From Bog-473 sp963711065 (lineage in GTDB: Bacteria; Actinomycetota; Acidimicrobiia; Acidimicrobiales; RAAP-2): a stretch of DNA of 64,000 bases. The notes under the pieces were generated by a model. It made no database searches. It was given only the letters and a program-made list of their open reading frames with translations, and was not told where the DNA came from. The position numbers and the translations under genes are program-made. Positions 1 to 7,519 of the stretch are shown in pieces; position 1 is the first letter of the stretch, and each line of letters starts with the position of its first letter. The stretch spans positions 124,001-188,000 of the forward strand of contig CAVQCO010000001.1 in assembly GCA_963711065.1 (NCBI GenBank), in the 5' to 3' direction.

Positions 1-2
1 TC

Positions 3-620
3 TTCGCCTTCCTCATGGGCGGCGTGACCGGCATCATGCTGGCGTCGCCCCCGATCGACTTCGCCACCCACGACACCTACTTCGTCGTGGCGCACTTCCA
101 CCAGGTGCTCTTCGGAACCGCCGTGTTCGCCGGCTTCGCCGGCCTCTACTACTGGTACCCCAAGATGTTCGGGCGCATGCTCCGCGAGAACCTGGGTAAG
201 TGGCACTTCTGGCTGATGTTCATCGGCTTCTGGGTCACCTTCATGCCCCAGTACGTGGTCGGCCTCCTGGGGATGCCGCGCCGGGTGGCCAGTTACCCGT
301 CCAACCTCGGCTGGCAGAGCTACAACATCGTCTCGACGGTGGGCGCGTTCGTCATCGGCATCTCGTTCGCCTTCCTGCTGGTCAACTTCGTGGTGTCGTG
401 GCGCAAGCCCATCCCGGCCGGGGACAACCCCTGGGACGCCCACACGCTGGAGTGGTTCACCACCTCGCCGCCCCCGCACCACAACTACACCCACCTGCCG
501 CCCATCCGCTCGGAACGCCCCACGTGGGACTACAACCACCCCGACGCGCTCACGGTGCCCCATGGCAAGGCGGCGCATAGCAACGGCAAGACGAACGGGA
601 AGGTGACGGCGTCGGTATGA
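3..620 (+). CDS. ctaD: Cytochrome c oxidase subunit I, C-terminal part (aa3 type)
   Basis: This is the C-terminal 205 residues of the catalytic haem-copper oxidase subunit; the rest lies left of the window. The motif VAHFHQVLFG near the visible N-terminus carries the His-Phe-His pair that ligates haem a3 and low-spin haem a. Several hydrophobic helices follow, then a hydrophilic tail rich in proline and histidine, as in actinobacterial CtaD. The enzyme reduces oxygen to water in the cytoplasmic membrane and pumps protons. Its stop overlaps the ATG of ctaF (ATGA), so the two are probably translationally coupled. The partner genes ctaE and qcrCAB lie 7 kb away in the opposite orientation. Identification is secure. 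Confidence 0.96.
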   Translation, partial: FAFLMGGVTGIMLASPPIDFATHDTYFVVAHFHQVLFGTAVFAGFAGLYYWYPKMFGRMLRENLGKWHFWLMFIGFWVTFMPQYVVGLLGMPRRVASYPSNLGWQSYNIVSTVGAFVIGISFAFLLVNFVVSWRKPIPAGDNPWDAHTLEWFTTSPPPHHNYTHLPPIRSERPTWDYNHPDALTVPHGKAAHSNGKTNGKVTASV

Positions 621-1051
621 AGGTCGAGTCGCTCTTCCTGCTCTTCCTCGGGGCGTTCTTCGGGATCGTCGGGCTCGTCTACTGGTTCTGGAGCTACGAG
701 GACGGCGGCGGGGTGATGCTTCTCGGCGTCACGCTGCTCGGCTTCCTGCCCGGCCTCTACTACTTCTTCTGGCACCAGCGCTTCCACGGCCGCAAGTACT
801 TCTTCTGGGGCGAGATCCCCGCGGTGGGTGACCGCCCGTCTGACCGCGAGGACGCCGAGATGGCCGAGGGGGCGGGCAACGTGGACTCGTTCCCCAGCTC
901 CTCCATCTGGCCCTTCGTCATGGGCATGGGCGCCTTCTTGACGGTGCTAGCCCTGATCTTCGGCGTCTGGCTCATCTTCCTCGGCGTGCCGCTGATCCTC
1001 ACCGCGCTGACGGGCGTCACCGCCGAGAGCCGGCGCGGGGGCAACGTCTGA
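617..1051 (+). CDS. ctaF: Cytochrome c oxidase subunit IV (actinobacterial CtaF)
   Basis: This is a 144-residue small membrane subunit of the aa3 oxidase. Two hydrophobic hairpins are visible (about residues 5-25 and 33-52, then 96-137) with the characteristic stretch GLYYFFWHQRF between them. The ATG overlaps the ctaD stop codon, so it belongs to the same transcript. CtaF is a family-specific accessory subunit of the actinobacterial bcc-aa3 supercomplex with no catalytic metal site. Position directly after ctaD and the length both fit. A 63-base gap follows before a convergent gene. Confidence 0.93.
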   Translation: MKVESLFLLFLGAFFGIVGLVYWFWSYEDGGGVMLLGVTLLGFLPGLYYFFWHQRFHGRKYFFWGEIPAVGDRPSDREDAEMAEGAGNVDSFPSSSIWPFVMGMGAFLTVLALIFGVWLIFLGVPLILTALTGVTAESRRGGNV

Positions 1052-1114
1052 GCCGAGCCCGCCGCAGAGGCCGGATCAGGACTCCAGGCGTTCCTGTTCG
1101 TCGGGCGGATGCGC

Positions 1115-1876
1115 TCAGGCGTACATGACCGATCCCGGCGTGGTGAGCAGCTCGCCGGTCTCGAGCCAGGTCTTGAGGCCCGAGAGGATCATGGGCCAGC
1201 CGCCGAAGAGCTGGGCGTTGGCGCCGTCGCGCAGCTGGTCGTGCGTGAGGGTGACGTGGACCGAGTCGCCAACCGGCTCCATCTCCCAGGTGACCCGGGA
1301 GAAGCCTTCCGCCCGCACCTCGTCGTCCCACAGCGCGGCCATCGTGTGGACGAGCCGCCGCGGCGGGTCGATCTCGAGCACCTCGCCCTCGCCGAGGTGG
1401 ACGCCGTGCTTGGCGACGTCCACGCTGATCGGAGAACCGACCTTCCACTCGGAGTTCACTGCGGCCCCGAAGTTGTACTTGGCCCGGATCTCCGGGTCGA
1501 CGATGGCCGCCCAGACCTGTTCTGGCGTTGCCTTGATGAAGATCTCGTAGACCTTTTCCATCTGCCTCTCCAATCTCTCCTTGATCTCGCTCAGCCCTGC
1601 CACCCAGGGCTCGGAGTACTTGCTCACCCAGCGGTCATGGATCAGCCGGATCGGCACCGGGTTGAGGAAATGGAGCTTTTGGCGGCCGCGCCGCCGAGTC
1701 ACCACCAGCCCCGCCTCTTCCAGTTGCTTGAGATGCTTCATGACCCCGAAGCGCGTCATCTCGAAGCGCTCCTCGAGCATGCTCAGGGTCTGTCCGTCCT
1801 CCCGGAACAGCTCGTCCAGCAAGCTCCTCCTGGTGGGATCGGACAGGGCCTTGAACACCTCGTCCAGCTCATCCAC
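1115..1876 (-). CDS. ArsR-family regulator fused to an SRPBCC (AHSA1-like) domain
   Basis: This 253-residue protein has an N-terminal winged helix (about residues 1-95, including LSDPTRRSLLDELF and the recognition region MTRFGVMKHLKQLEEAGLV) followed by a START-like AHSA1 domain from about residue 108 (FIKATPEQVWAAIVDPE). Proteins of this architecture are DNA-binding repressors whose lipid- or ligand-binding half may sense a hydrophobic molecule. I see no cysteine cluster typical of metal-sensing ArsR proteins, so metal sensing is unlikely. The GTG start lies seven bases beyond a near-consensus -10, so the mRNA may be leaderless. An inverted repeat inside that promoter suggests autoregulation. 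The ligand is unknown. Confidence 0.85.
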   Translation of the reverse strand: MDELDEVFKALSDPTRRSLLDELFREDGQTLSMLEERFEMTRFGVMKHLKQLEEAGLVVTRRRGRQKLHFLNPVPIRLIHDRWVSKYSEPWVAGLSEIKERLERQMEKVYEIFIKATPEQVWAAIVDPEIRAKYNFGAAVNSEWKVGSPISVDVAKHGVHLGEGEVLEIDPPRRLVHTMAALWDDEVRAEGFSRVTWEMEPVGDSVHVTLTHDQLRDGANAQLFGGWPMILSGLKTWLETGELLTTPGSVMYA

Positions 1877-1882
1877 CCCGAC

Positions 1883-1912
1883 ACTATACGTGACCTTTTA
1901 GTCACATGTCAA
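1883..1912 (-). promoter_or_regulatory. Promoter with embedded operator for the ArsR-SRPBCC gene
   Basis: Reading the - strand, a perfect -35 TTGACA (1912-1907) is followed after 18 bases by TATAGT (1888-1883). The spacer contains the inverted repeat GTGAC-N6-GTCAC (1905-1890). Transcription would begin at or next to the GTG start at 1876, giving a leaderless mRNA. A dyad between -35 and -10 is the classic position for a self-repressing ArsR-type operator. Sequence elements are directly visible; the regulatory role is inferred. Confidence 0.7.
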
Positions 1913-1933
1913 CACCGCCCGGACGCACCGGCG

Positions 1934-3247
1934 CTAGAGGCGGGCCTCGTAGACCTCCCACTCCCCCGGGATGCCCTTGAGCTGCGCCGTGCCGCGGTCC
2001 TCGAACCTGACCTCCGAGCCCGAACAGGCCTCTCGCACGGCGTCGGAGGCGAGCAGCTGCCCGCCCTCTGCCCGCGCGCACAGCCGCTGGGCGAAGTGCA
2101 CGGCCAACCCCGACAGGTCGTTCTTCCCCATGCGGGACACCTCGCCCACGTGCACCCCGGCCCGGAGCTCCAGGCCCAAACCAGCCACCGACTCCATGGC
2201 GGCCCTGGCGCAGCGGATCGCCGCTGCGGTCTCGTCGAAGGCGACCAGGAAACCGTCCCCCGTGCACTTCACCTCGTCCCCGCCGAAGGCCTTGATCTGG
2301 CGCCGCACCGTCTCGTTGTGGCGGGCGATGAGGGCGCTCCAGCGCTGGTCACCGAGCGCCGCCGCCGTCGGCGTCGAGTCGACGATGTCGGTGAAGAGCA
2401 TCGTTGTCGTCATGCGGTCGTCGAAATGCCGACGGGTCCCGGTGACGAAGGGCTCCACCACATCGATGACCTCATCGGCGTGGTTGCGGAGGAACATCTG
2501 GTCGCTTCCCGGCGCGAGTGCGAAGCGGGCCTCTGGGATCGAGTCGGCGATGTAGCGCCCGAAGGCGGGCGGGATCATCCGGTTGTCCTCCAGGTGGATG
2601 ACCAGCGTCGGCACCGTGATGCGCGGCAACAGAGGGCGGACATCGAGGTCCCGGTTCATCTGGAAGAGCGTCACCGCCTGGTTGCGGCTGGTCGAGGTGA
2701 GCTCAGAGCGCATCGCCTCGACGTCGGGGCGGGCCTCGGCCCAGTAGTTCCAGATCCTTCCCTGCCCCCAGTTCTCCCGGTACCGCGCCCCGAGGTGGTC
2801 GAGATCCTCGCGGCTGAACCCGATCGGGTAGTCGTCGGCCGCCTCGAGCCGCGCCCACCCGTTGCACAAGACCAGCTGCCGCACGGGGTGCCGGGTGGCG
2901 TAGACGGCCGCCACTGCGACGCCGTTGTGCAGGCCGAACAACACCGGGTGGCTGACCCCGGCTGCCGTCACGATCGCCTCGAGGTCGTCGGCCAGGTCGT
3001 TCACGCTCGGCGCAGCGGCGGGGTCGATGGGGTCGGAGTAGCCCATGCCTCTCTGGTCGTAGGTGATCAGACGGGCGAAGCTCGACATCCGGCGGAAGCA
3101 CCGCGCCGAGGCGTCCTGGTCCCATGCCAGGGTGGTCGAGAACGACCCTCCCACGAACACCAGGTCGGGCGGTCCCGCTCCCGTCACTTGGTAGGCCAGG
3201 TGCGACTCGCCGTGCCGGGCGAACTCCACCCTCGGTGGGGTGAGCAT
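1934..3247 (-). CDS. Class III nucleotide cyclase with N-terminal alpha/beta-hydrolase-like domain (Rv1900c/LipJ type)
   Basis: This 437-residue protein has an alpha/beta-hydrolase fold (about residues 1-265) followed by a class III cyclase domain (about 275-437). In the cyclase, FTDIVDST holds the first metal Asp and EVKCTGDGF the substrate Lys and second Asp. The usual transition-state Asn-x3-Arg appears as VHFAQR, with His for Asn; from memory a similar His is found in mycobacterial Rv1900c. The hydrolase half looks catalytically dead: the nucleophile elbow reads GLHNG (His for Ser) and the usual GSDH histidine is Gln (GSDQ). It could therefore be a ligand-sensing module for cAMP synthesis. 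The ATG at 3247 was chosen because the longer frame would overlap the divergent gene at 3386. Confidence 0.85.
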   Translation of the reverse strand: MLTPPRVEFARHGESHLAYQVTGAGPPDLVFVGGSFSTTLAWDQDASARCFRRMSSFARLITYDQRGMGYSDPIDPAAAPSVNDLADDLEAIVTAAGVSHPVLFGLHNGVAVAAVYATRHPVRQLVLCNGWARLEAADDYPIGFSREDLDHLGARYRENWGQGRIWNYWAEARPDVEAMRSELTSTSRNQAVTLFQMNRDLDVRPLLPRITVPTLVIHLEDNRMIPPAFGRYIADSIPEARFALAPGSDQMFLRNHADEVIDVVEPFVTGTRRHFDDRMTTTMLFTDIVDSTPTAAALGDQRWSALIARHNETVRRQIKAFGGDEVKCTGDGFLVAFDETAAAIRCARAAMESVAGLGLELRAGVHVGEVSRMGKNDLSGLAVHFAQRLCARAEGGQLLASDAVREACSGSEVRFEDRGTAQLKGIPGEWEVYEARL

Positions 3248-3373
3248 GGTCCGGCCTACGTCGCTCGGGCCACCTGGGGCAACATGCGAGAAGTGTGGCA
3301 CCCCGGCCGCCGGCGCGGAAACGCGGCCGGCCGAGGCGGCCGAGTCCGCCTGCCCGCCACACACCCATTGGGC

Positions 3374-3379
3374 TAAAAT
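3374..3379 (+). promoter_or_regulatory. -10 element TAAAAT of a probable leaderless promoter
   Basis: TAAAAT ends six bases before the ATG at 3386, the spacing expected of actinobacterial leaderless transcripts. No convincing -35 is visible at the right distance. It lies in the 138-base divergent gap between the hydrolase-cyclase gene and the small downstream gene and helps fix that gene's start. Confidence 0.45.
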
Positions 3380-3385
3380 TCGCCC

Positions 3386-3751
3386 ATGCCAGCAGCGGTG
3401 TACCTCGGGCGTCTCAACCAAATCCTCGCCTCACCGGGCTCGGAGTCCTACCGTTCCGTCAGAGCCGCAGTGGACCGGGCCACCTCGTGCCGGGAGGCGG
3501 CCGACGGGGTGAATCTCCTCGAGGGTCAGCCGCCTGAGGTCCAGGCCGAAGCGCGCACGGTGCTCGGCGCGCTCATCCCCGAGGTCGAGCGCGAGATCCT
3601 CGAGGTCCTGCGGCGCGCCCTCGACCGCGACGACACCGTGGTCTTCGCGTGGGAGGCCGCTGAGCCGGGCACACCCATCAGCCTCCGGGTCCGGGAGGGC
3701 GACGGGCGGGCCGACATCGTCATCGTCTCGCCCGACGGCCGCACCCTCTGA
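3386..3751 (+). CDS. Hypothetical protein, 121 residues
   Basis: I do not recognise a family. The product is small, acidic and soluble, with no signal peptide or membrane segment. The first two thirds look helical and amphipathic (QAEARTVLGALIPEVEREIL is one such stretch). The last third, from about residue 85, resembles a pair of beta strands ending in the short VIVSPDGRTL tail. Codon use matches the surroundings, and a TAAAAT -10 just upstream of the ATG supports expression as a leaderless mRNA. It lies alone between two - strand signalling genes. Function cannot be assigned. Confidence 0.55.
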   Translation: MPAAVYLGRLNQILASPGSESYRSVRAAVDRATSCREAADGVNLLEGQPPEVQAEARTVLGALIPEVEREILEVLRRALDRDDTVVFAWEAAEPGTPISLRVREGDGRADIVIVSPDGRTL

Positions 3752-3784
3752 GGCGGCGTCGAGCACCCGTCGGGCACCCGCGCC

Positions 3785-4894
3785 TCAGCGGGTCGGGCCG
3801 GTGAGGGTGCTGTGCCGCGGTCGCCGGCCCAGCCAGTGGAGCCCGGCCTGGGCCTCCGAGAGCGCCGGCTCCCAAATGGCGCAGCGGTCGCGCCCCGCCC
3901 GCTTCGCCGCGTAGAGCGCCACGTCGGCACGCCGCAGCAGCTCCTCGGGGCGATCGTCGGCACCCAACCACGTGCTGACCCCGAGGCTCGCGGTCACCTG
4001 GCCCGGGCCCGTCGTCGCGTGCAGCGCCTCGCTCAGCCGCTTGGCCGCCGTCAGGGCCGCCTCCGGGCCGGTGCCGTGCAGCAGCATCGCGAATTCGTCG
4101 CCGCCCAGCCGCCCGACGACGTCGGTCTCGCGGGCGGCCTGGCCGAGCACCCTGGCGAGCGAGCGCAGCGCGCGGTCCCCCGAGTGGTGGCCACCCGAGT
4201 CGTTGAGCGTCTTGAGGTTGTCCACGTCGGCCACGATGAGGCTGAACGCGGTGTCGTGGCGACGGGCCAACTTGGACTCGTGGTCCAGTCGGTCCTGAAA
4301 GGCGCCGCGGCTGAGGCATCCGGTGAGCGCGTCGAAGGTCGCCGCGTCCATCAGGCGGTCCATCAGCCGGTCGCGAAAGAGGGCTGCCGCCGCGGTGATC
4401 ACTCCCGCGATGACCATGGCGAGGGCCAGGAACGCCGTCGTGGACCAGCTGCGATCGGGCGTCAGCGCGCCGACCGTCAGTGTGGTGGCCACGCCGAACG
4501 CGGCGAGGAACGACACCGTTCCCGCCGAGTACGCCAACCCCGAGAAGAGCATCGGGAGGACGAGGAAGTACGCGATGGGGCTGCGCACGCCGCCGTCGAG
4601 GATGGCCCCGGCTGCGATGAAGACGAACGTGCACGCGGCCCACGACGTGAAGAACGTCCTGGACCACCGCGTCGACAGGAGACGGAGGCCGAGCCACCAG
4701 AACGTACCGACCGAGGCGACGAGGCTGATGCAACCGAGGACGACCACCGCCTGTCGGTGGGGCCCCGGCGTGGTCAGCGCGTAGACCACGACCGCGATCG
4801 CCCCCATGCTGTAGGTCAGGACCCCGATGTGGACATAGCTGCGCCAGAAGCTGGCCAGGCTGGTCGACGTGTCGTGTGCTCGCGGTTGACGCAT
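3785..4894 (-). CDS. Membrane-anchored diguanylate cyclase (GGDEF)
   Basis: This 369-residue protein has about six hydrophobic helices in residues 20-175 (a MASE-like membrane sensor I cannot name precisely), then a GGDEF domain. The active-site loop reads GRLGGDEFAML near residue 264 and is intact. RETD, five residues upstream of GGDEF, is a complete RxxD inhibitory site, so product feedback by cyclic di-GMP is expected. No EAL domain follows. The ATG at 4894 is preferred: upstream in-frame codons encode an Arg/Pro-rich stretch unlike a protein N-terminus. It sits between two nucleotide cyclase genes, so three second-messenger enzymes lie side by side here. Confidence 0.88.
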   Translation of the reverse strand: MRQPRAHDTSTSLASFWRSYVHIGVLTYSMGAIAVVVYALTTPGPHRQAVVVLGCISLVASVGTFWWLGLRLLSTRWSRTFFTSWAACTFVFIAAGAILDGGVRSPIAYFLVLPMLFSGLAYSAGTVSFLAAFGVATTLTVGALTPDRSWSTTAFLALAMVIAGVITAAAALFRDRLMDRLMDAATFDALTGCLSRGAFQDRLDHESKLARRHDTAFSLIVADVDNLKTLNDSGGHHSGDRALRSLARVLGQAARETDVVGRLGGDEFAMLLHGTGPEAALTAAKRLSEALHATTGPGQVTASLGVSTWLGADDRPEELLRRADVALYAAKRAGRDRCAIWEPALSEAQAGLHWLGRRPRHSTLTGPTR

Positions 4895-4998
4895 CCCCGA
4901 ATGCCCGGCTCTCTCCTCGTCCCCCACTCGGGTGTCGGCAGGTTCCCGACGCCGGTTGAGGTGCAGGCGGGGCGCAACCGCCCGGGCCGGGCGGCGGC

Positions 4999-5660
4999 TC
5001 AGGCACTCCCGGGACGCGACGGGCGGCGGCGCCAGGTGTCCACGCATCCGGCCGAGCAGAACAGCACGACCGACCCCCGGACGTCGTGCGCGATCTCCTC
5101 CGCCGTGTCATGGCTCAAGGGCAGGCCGCAGATGGGATCGAGGGAGGAGTCGGCGCCACCGTCGGCCATCCGGATGCTCGATGCAGGCACCGGCTTCTCG
5201 ACACCGCGCAGCGTGACATGGGTCTCGGCGACCGATTGCCCCCAGCTGGGCAGGTGCGCCATGACCGACGGCGCGGCCAGTGCCTGGCCTGCCGGCGCCA
5301 GGTCGCACAGCCGCGCCGCCACGTTGACGCAATGGCCGACGTAGTCGTCGCCCTCCATCAGGATCACCTCGCCCGCGTTGATGCCCGACCGGATGGAAAC
5401 CGTCTCGACCGGCCCCGAGACGACGCCGACGACGTAGTGCAACTCGAGGATGGTCTCCATGAGGGGCGCGTCTCGACGCAGACCAGCATCACGCCGTCGC
5501 CCAGCCATTTGGCGATCCGCACCCCGCGGCGCGCGCAGATGTCGCGCAGCAGCGCGCGGAACGCGGTGAGCACGTCGACGGCGCGCTCGTCCCCTTCGAG
5601 CTCGGTCAACGCGGTGAAGCCCGACACGTCGACGAAGGCGAAGTTGCGATGGACGCGCAC
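4999..5660 (-). CDS. Class III adenylate/guanylate cyclase with C-terminal YHS-like metal-binding domain (frameshifted)
   Basis: The cyclase domain opens with FAFVDVSGFTALTELEGD (metal Asp) and AKWLGDGVMLV (Lys and second Asp) in one frame. It continues in another frame with MEGDDYVGHCVNVAARL, which carries the transition-state Asn and Arg. All catalytic residues are present once the break near 5475 is bridged by one missing base; the 662-base total fits exactly this. After the cyclase, about 45 residues match the YHS pattern: DPICGLPL followed by LFCSAGCVDTW, with three cysteines likely to bind a metal. A cyclase with a YHS tail would be a candidate metal-responsive signalling enzyme. The GTG at 5660 is the likeliest start. 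It is either a real pseudogene or a sequence error. Confidence 0.7.
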
Positions 5661-5722
5661 GCCGCGATGGTGCCATGCGGGCTGGTGCGCGGCCCAATCG
5701 GGGCCGCGCCGTCGTCGGTGAA

Positions 5723-5742
5723 GAGCCCTGGTGGAGGGGCTC
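5723..5742. other. GC-rich hairpin in the divergent gap 5661-5879
   Basis: GAGCCC (5723-5728) can pair with GGGCTC (5737-5742) around an eight-base loop. It lies in the 219-base gap between the frameshifted cyclase and the first dehydrogenase. No T-run follows on either strand, so a terminator role is weak. It could sit in the 5' leader of the cyclase mRNA. The rest of the gap holds only the -10 and mini-ORF described separately. Confidence 0.25.
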
Positions 5743-5808
5743 CCGGCGCGTGCGGCCGGCTCGGCGGCGCCAGGGAGCGGGCCCACGCACGCCCGAACGG
5801 TGTCGCCC

Positions 5809-5878
5809 TACGATGTGAGCCATGACGTCCGGGCCCGGGGCTGGCGGCGCGCTCGCCCGCGTGGGCGGGGGCAGCTGA
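5809..5878 (+). promoter_or_regulatory. -10 TACGAT and an 18-codon leader ORF before the dehydrogenase pair
   Basis: TACGAT (5809-5814) is a good actinobacterial -10. Transcription from it would begin at about 5821-5822, where an ATG opens an 18-codon frame (MTSGPGAGGALARVGGGS) ending in TGA at 5876-5878. The GTG of the first dehydrogenase follows one base later at 5880. A leaderless mini-ORF ending against the next start could couple translation, or it may be chance. Nothing in its sequence suggests attenuation by a specific amino acid. Confidence 0.3.
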
Positions 5879-5879
5879 C

Positions 5880-6647
5880 GTGGCGCAGCTCGACGGCAAG
5901 GTCGTGCTCCTCAGCGGCGGGGCCTCGGACATCGGCCGTGCCACGGCGCTGCGGTTGGCGGCCGAGGGCGCGGCCGTGGCCGTCGGCGACGTGGACCTCG
6001 AGGGTGCCGAGTCGGTGGCCGAGGAGGTGCAAGGGGCCGGAGGGCGGGCCGTGTCCGGCCGCTGCGACGTGCGCGACGAAGGGTCCGTGGCCACCTTCGT
6101 CGAGTTGGCCGTGGCGGCGTTCGGCGGCGTCGACTGCGTCGACCACAACGCGGCCTGGAGCCATCCCCGCCTCGACACCGACGCCGTGGGCGTCGACCTC
6201 GGCGTCTGGGACCGCGCCATCGGGACCACGACGAGGGGTGCGCTCCTCCTGGCGCGCGCCGCCATCCCGGTGATGGCGGCACGCGGCGGCGGCTCCATCG
6301 TGACCATCTCCTCGGGGACGAGCACCATCGGTGAGTCGACCCGGGTCGCCTACGGCGTGTCGAAGGCGGCGCTGAACCAGCTGACCCGGCACCTGGCCGT
6401 CCGGTACGGCCGTGACGGGATCCGGGCCAACGCGATCGCCCCTGGCTTCGTCCTCACGGCGACGGCGGAGGCGCAGGTGCCCGCCGACATCCGGCGCCGG
6501 CTGGCCGAGGCCAATCCCACCCGTCGCCTCGGGACACCCGACGACATCGCCCGGGTCGTGGCGTTCCTCTGCAGCGACGCCTCGGCCTACGTGAACGGCC
6601 AGGTGCTCCACGTCGACGGCGGGCACCAGATCGCGGGGATGATGTAG
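5880..6647 (+). CDS. Short-chain dehydrogenase/reductase (SDR)
   Basis: This 255-residue Rossmann-fold NAD(P)-dependent oxidoreductase has a slightly unusual glycine motif, GGASDIGRA, near residue 13. The catalytic serine lies in IVTISSGTST and the YxxxK pair in YGVSKAALNQL, about residues 159-163. The C-terminus ends with the usual DASAYVNGQVLHVDGGHQI substrate-lid region. An Asp at the end of the second strand (VGDVDLEGA) suggests NAD rather than NADP preference. The GTG start follows a leader mini-ORF. The next SDR gene begins immediately after the stop with no gap, so both probably act in one pathway. The substrate cannot be deduced. Confidence 0.88.
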   Translation: MAQLDGKVVLLSGGASDIGRATALRLAAEGAAVAVGDVDLEGAESVAEEVQGAGGRAVSGRCDVRDEGSVATFVELAVAAFGGVDCVDHNAAWSHPRLDTDAVGVDLGVWDRAIGTTTRGALLLARAAIPVMAARGGGSIVTISSGTSTIGESTRVAYGVSKAALNQLTRHLAVRYGRDGIRANAIAPGFVLTATAEAQVPADIRRRLAEANPTRRLGTPDDIARVVAFLCSDASAYVNGQVLHVDGGHQIAGMM

Positions 6648-7519
6648 GTGCCGGCGACCGGCGGGACCAGGGTCGCCCTCGTCACCGGCGCCAGCCGTGG
6701 CATCGGGCGCTGCGCCGCGGTCGCGCTGGCCCGGCGCGGCTTCGACGTGGTCATCACCGCCCGCACCGTCCACGAGGGTGAGGGGCGCGCCCGCCCCTCG
6801 AGCGTGCTGGCCGCCGACGAGCCGCTGCCCATCGCGGGCAGCCTCGACACCACCGCGGCAGAGATCGCCGCGCTCGGCCGGGCCTGCCTCGCCGTGCCCA
6901 TGGACCTGATGGAGCGGGCGTCGGTGGAGCACGCGGCCGAGGTGGCGCTGGGCGAGATGGGGCGGGTCGACGTCCTCGTCAACAACGCCATCTACCAGGG
7001 GCCCGGCACGATGGACCGGCTCTTGGACCTGCCGCTCGAGCTGGCCGAGCGGTGCCTGGTGGGCGACTACCTCCACCCGCTCCTCCTGACCCAGCTCCTG
7101 CTGCCCCAGATGCTCGGGCGAGGGGAGGGCCGCCTGGTGAACATGCTCTCGGAGGCCGCCTTCACGACGCCGCCCGCACCGGCAGGCGCCGGCGGCTGGG
7201 GCGTCGCCTACGCCGCGGCCAAGGCCGCCTTCCACCGGGTCACCGACATGTGCCACGTCGAGTTCGCCGGCGAGGGCATCTGGGCCTTCTCCATCGCGCC
7301 CGGCCTGACCCTCACCGAGTCGATGCGGGCGTCGGGCATGGACGCCGTGCTCGTCGGCGCGGGCCACGTGCCCGCGCCCCCGAGGTCGCGGGCGAGGTGG
7401 CCGCCTGGTTGGGCGACGACCCCGAGGCGGGTCGCTACGCCGGGCAGATGGTCTCCTCGCGCTCGCTGTGCCGCGAGCTCGGCCTGGTGGCGGGCTGGCC
7501 CCCGCCGAAGCACACCTAG
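6648..7519 (+). CDS. Second SDR-family oxidoreductase (frameshifted near the C-terminus)
   Basis: The N-terminus shows VALVTGASRGIGRCAAVALA, the TGxxxGxG dinucleotide motif, and the active-site region includes YAAAKAAFHRV. It starts with a GTG directly abutting the stop of the first SDR. The reading frame breaks near 7380 in a GCGCCCCC run; restoring one base leads into WLGDDPEAGRYAGQMV and the stop at 7519. The total of 872 bases fits one missing base, giving about 290 residues. An unusual insertion of about 20 residues sits between the second and third strands (VHEGEGRARPSS). It is probably co-transcribed with the preceding SDR; the substrate is unknown. Confidence 0.78.

Noticed and set aside
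1934..3421. Longer start of the hydrolase-cyclase at 3421
   Set aside because: The extra 58 codons are Gly/Ala/Pro-rich without homology and would overlap the divergent gene whose -10 lies at 3374.
5440..5500. Programmed -1 or +1 frameshifting as explanation for the breaks
   Set aside because: No slippery heptamer with a downstream pseudoknot is evident, the same class of break occurs in at least 14 unrelated genes, and relatives of these genes are known as single frames.
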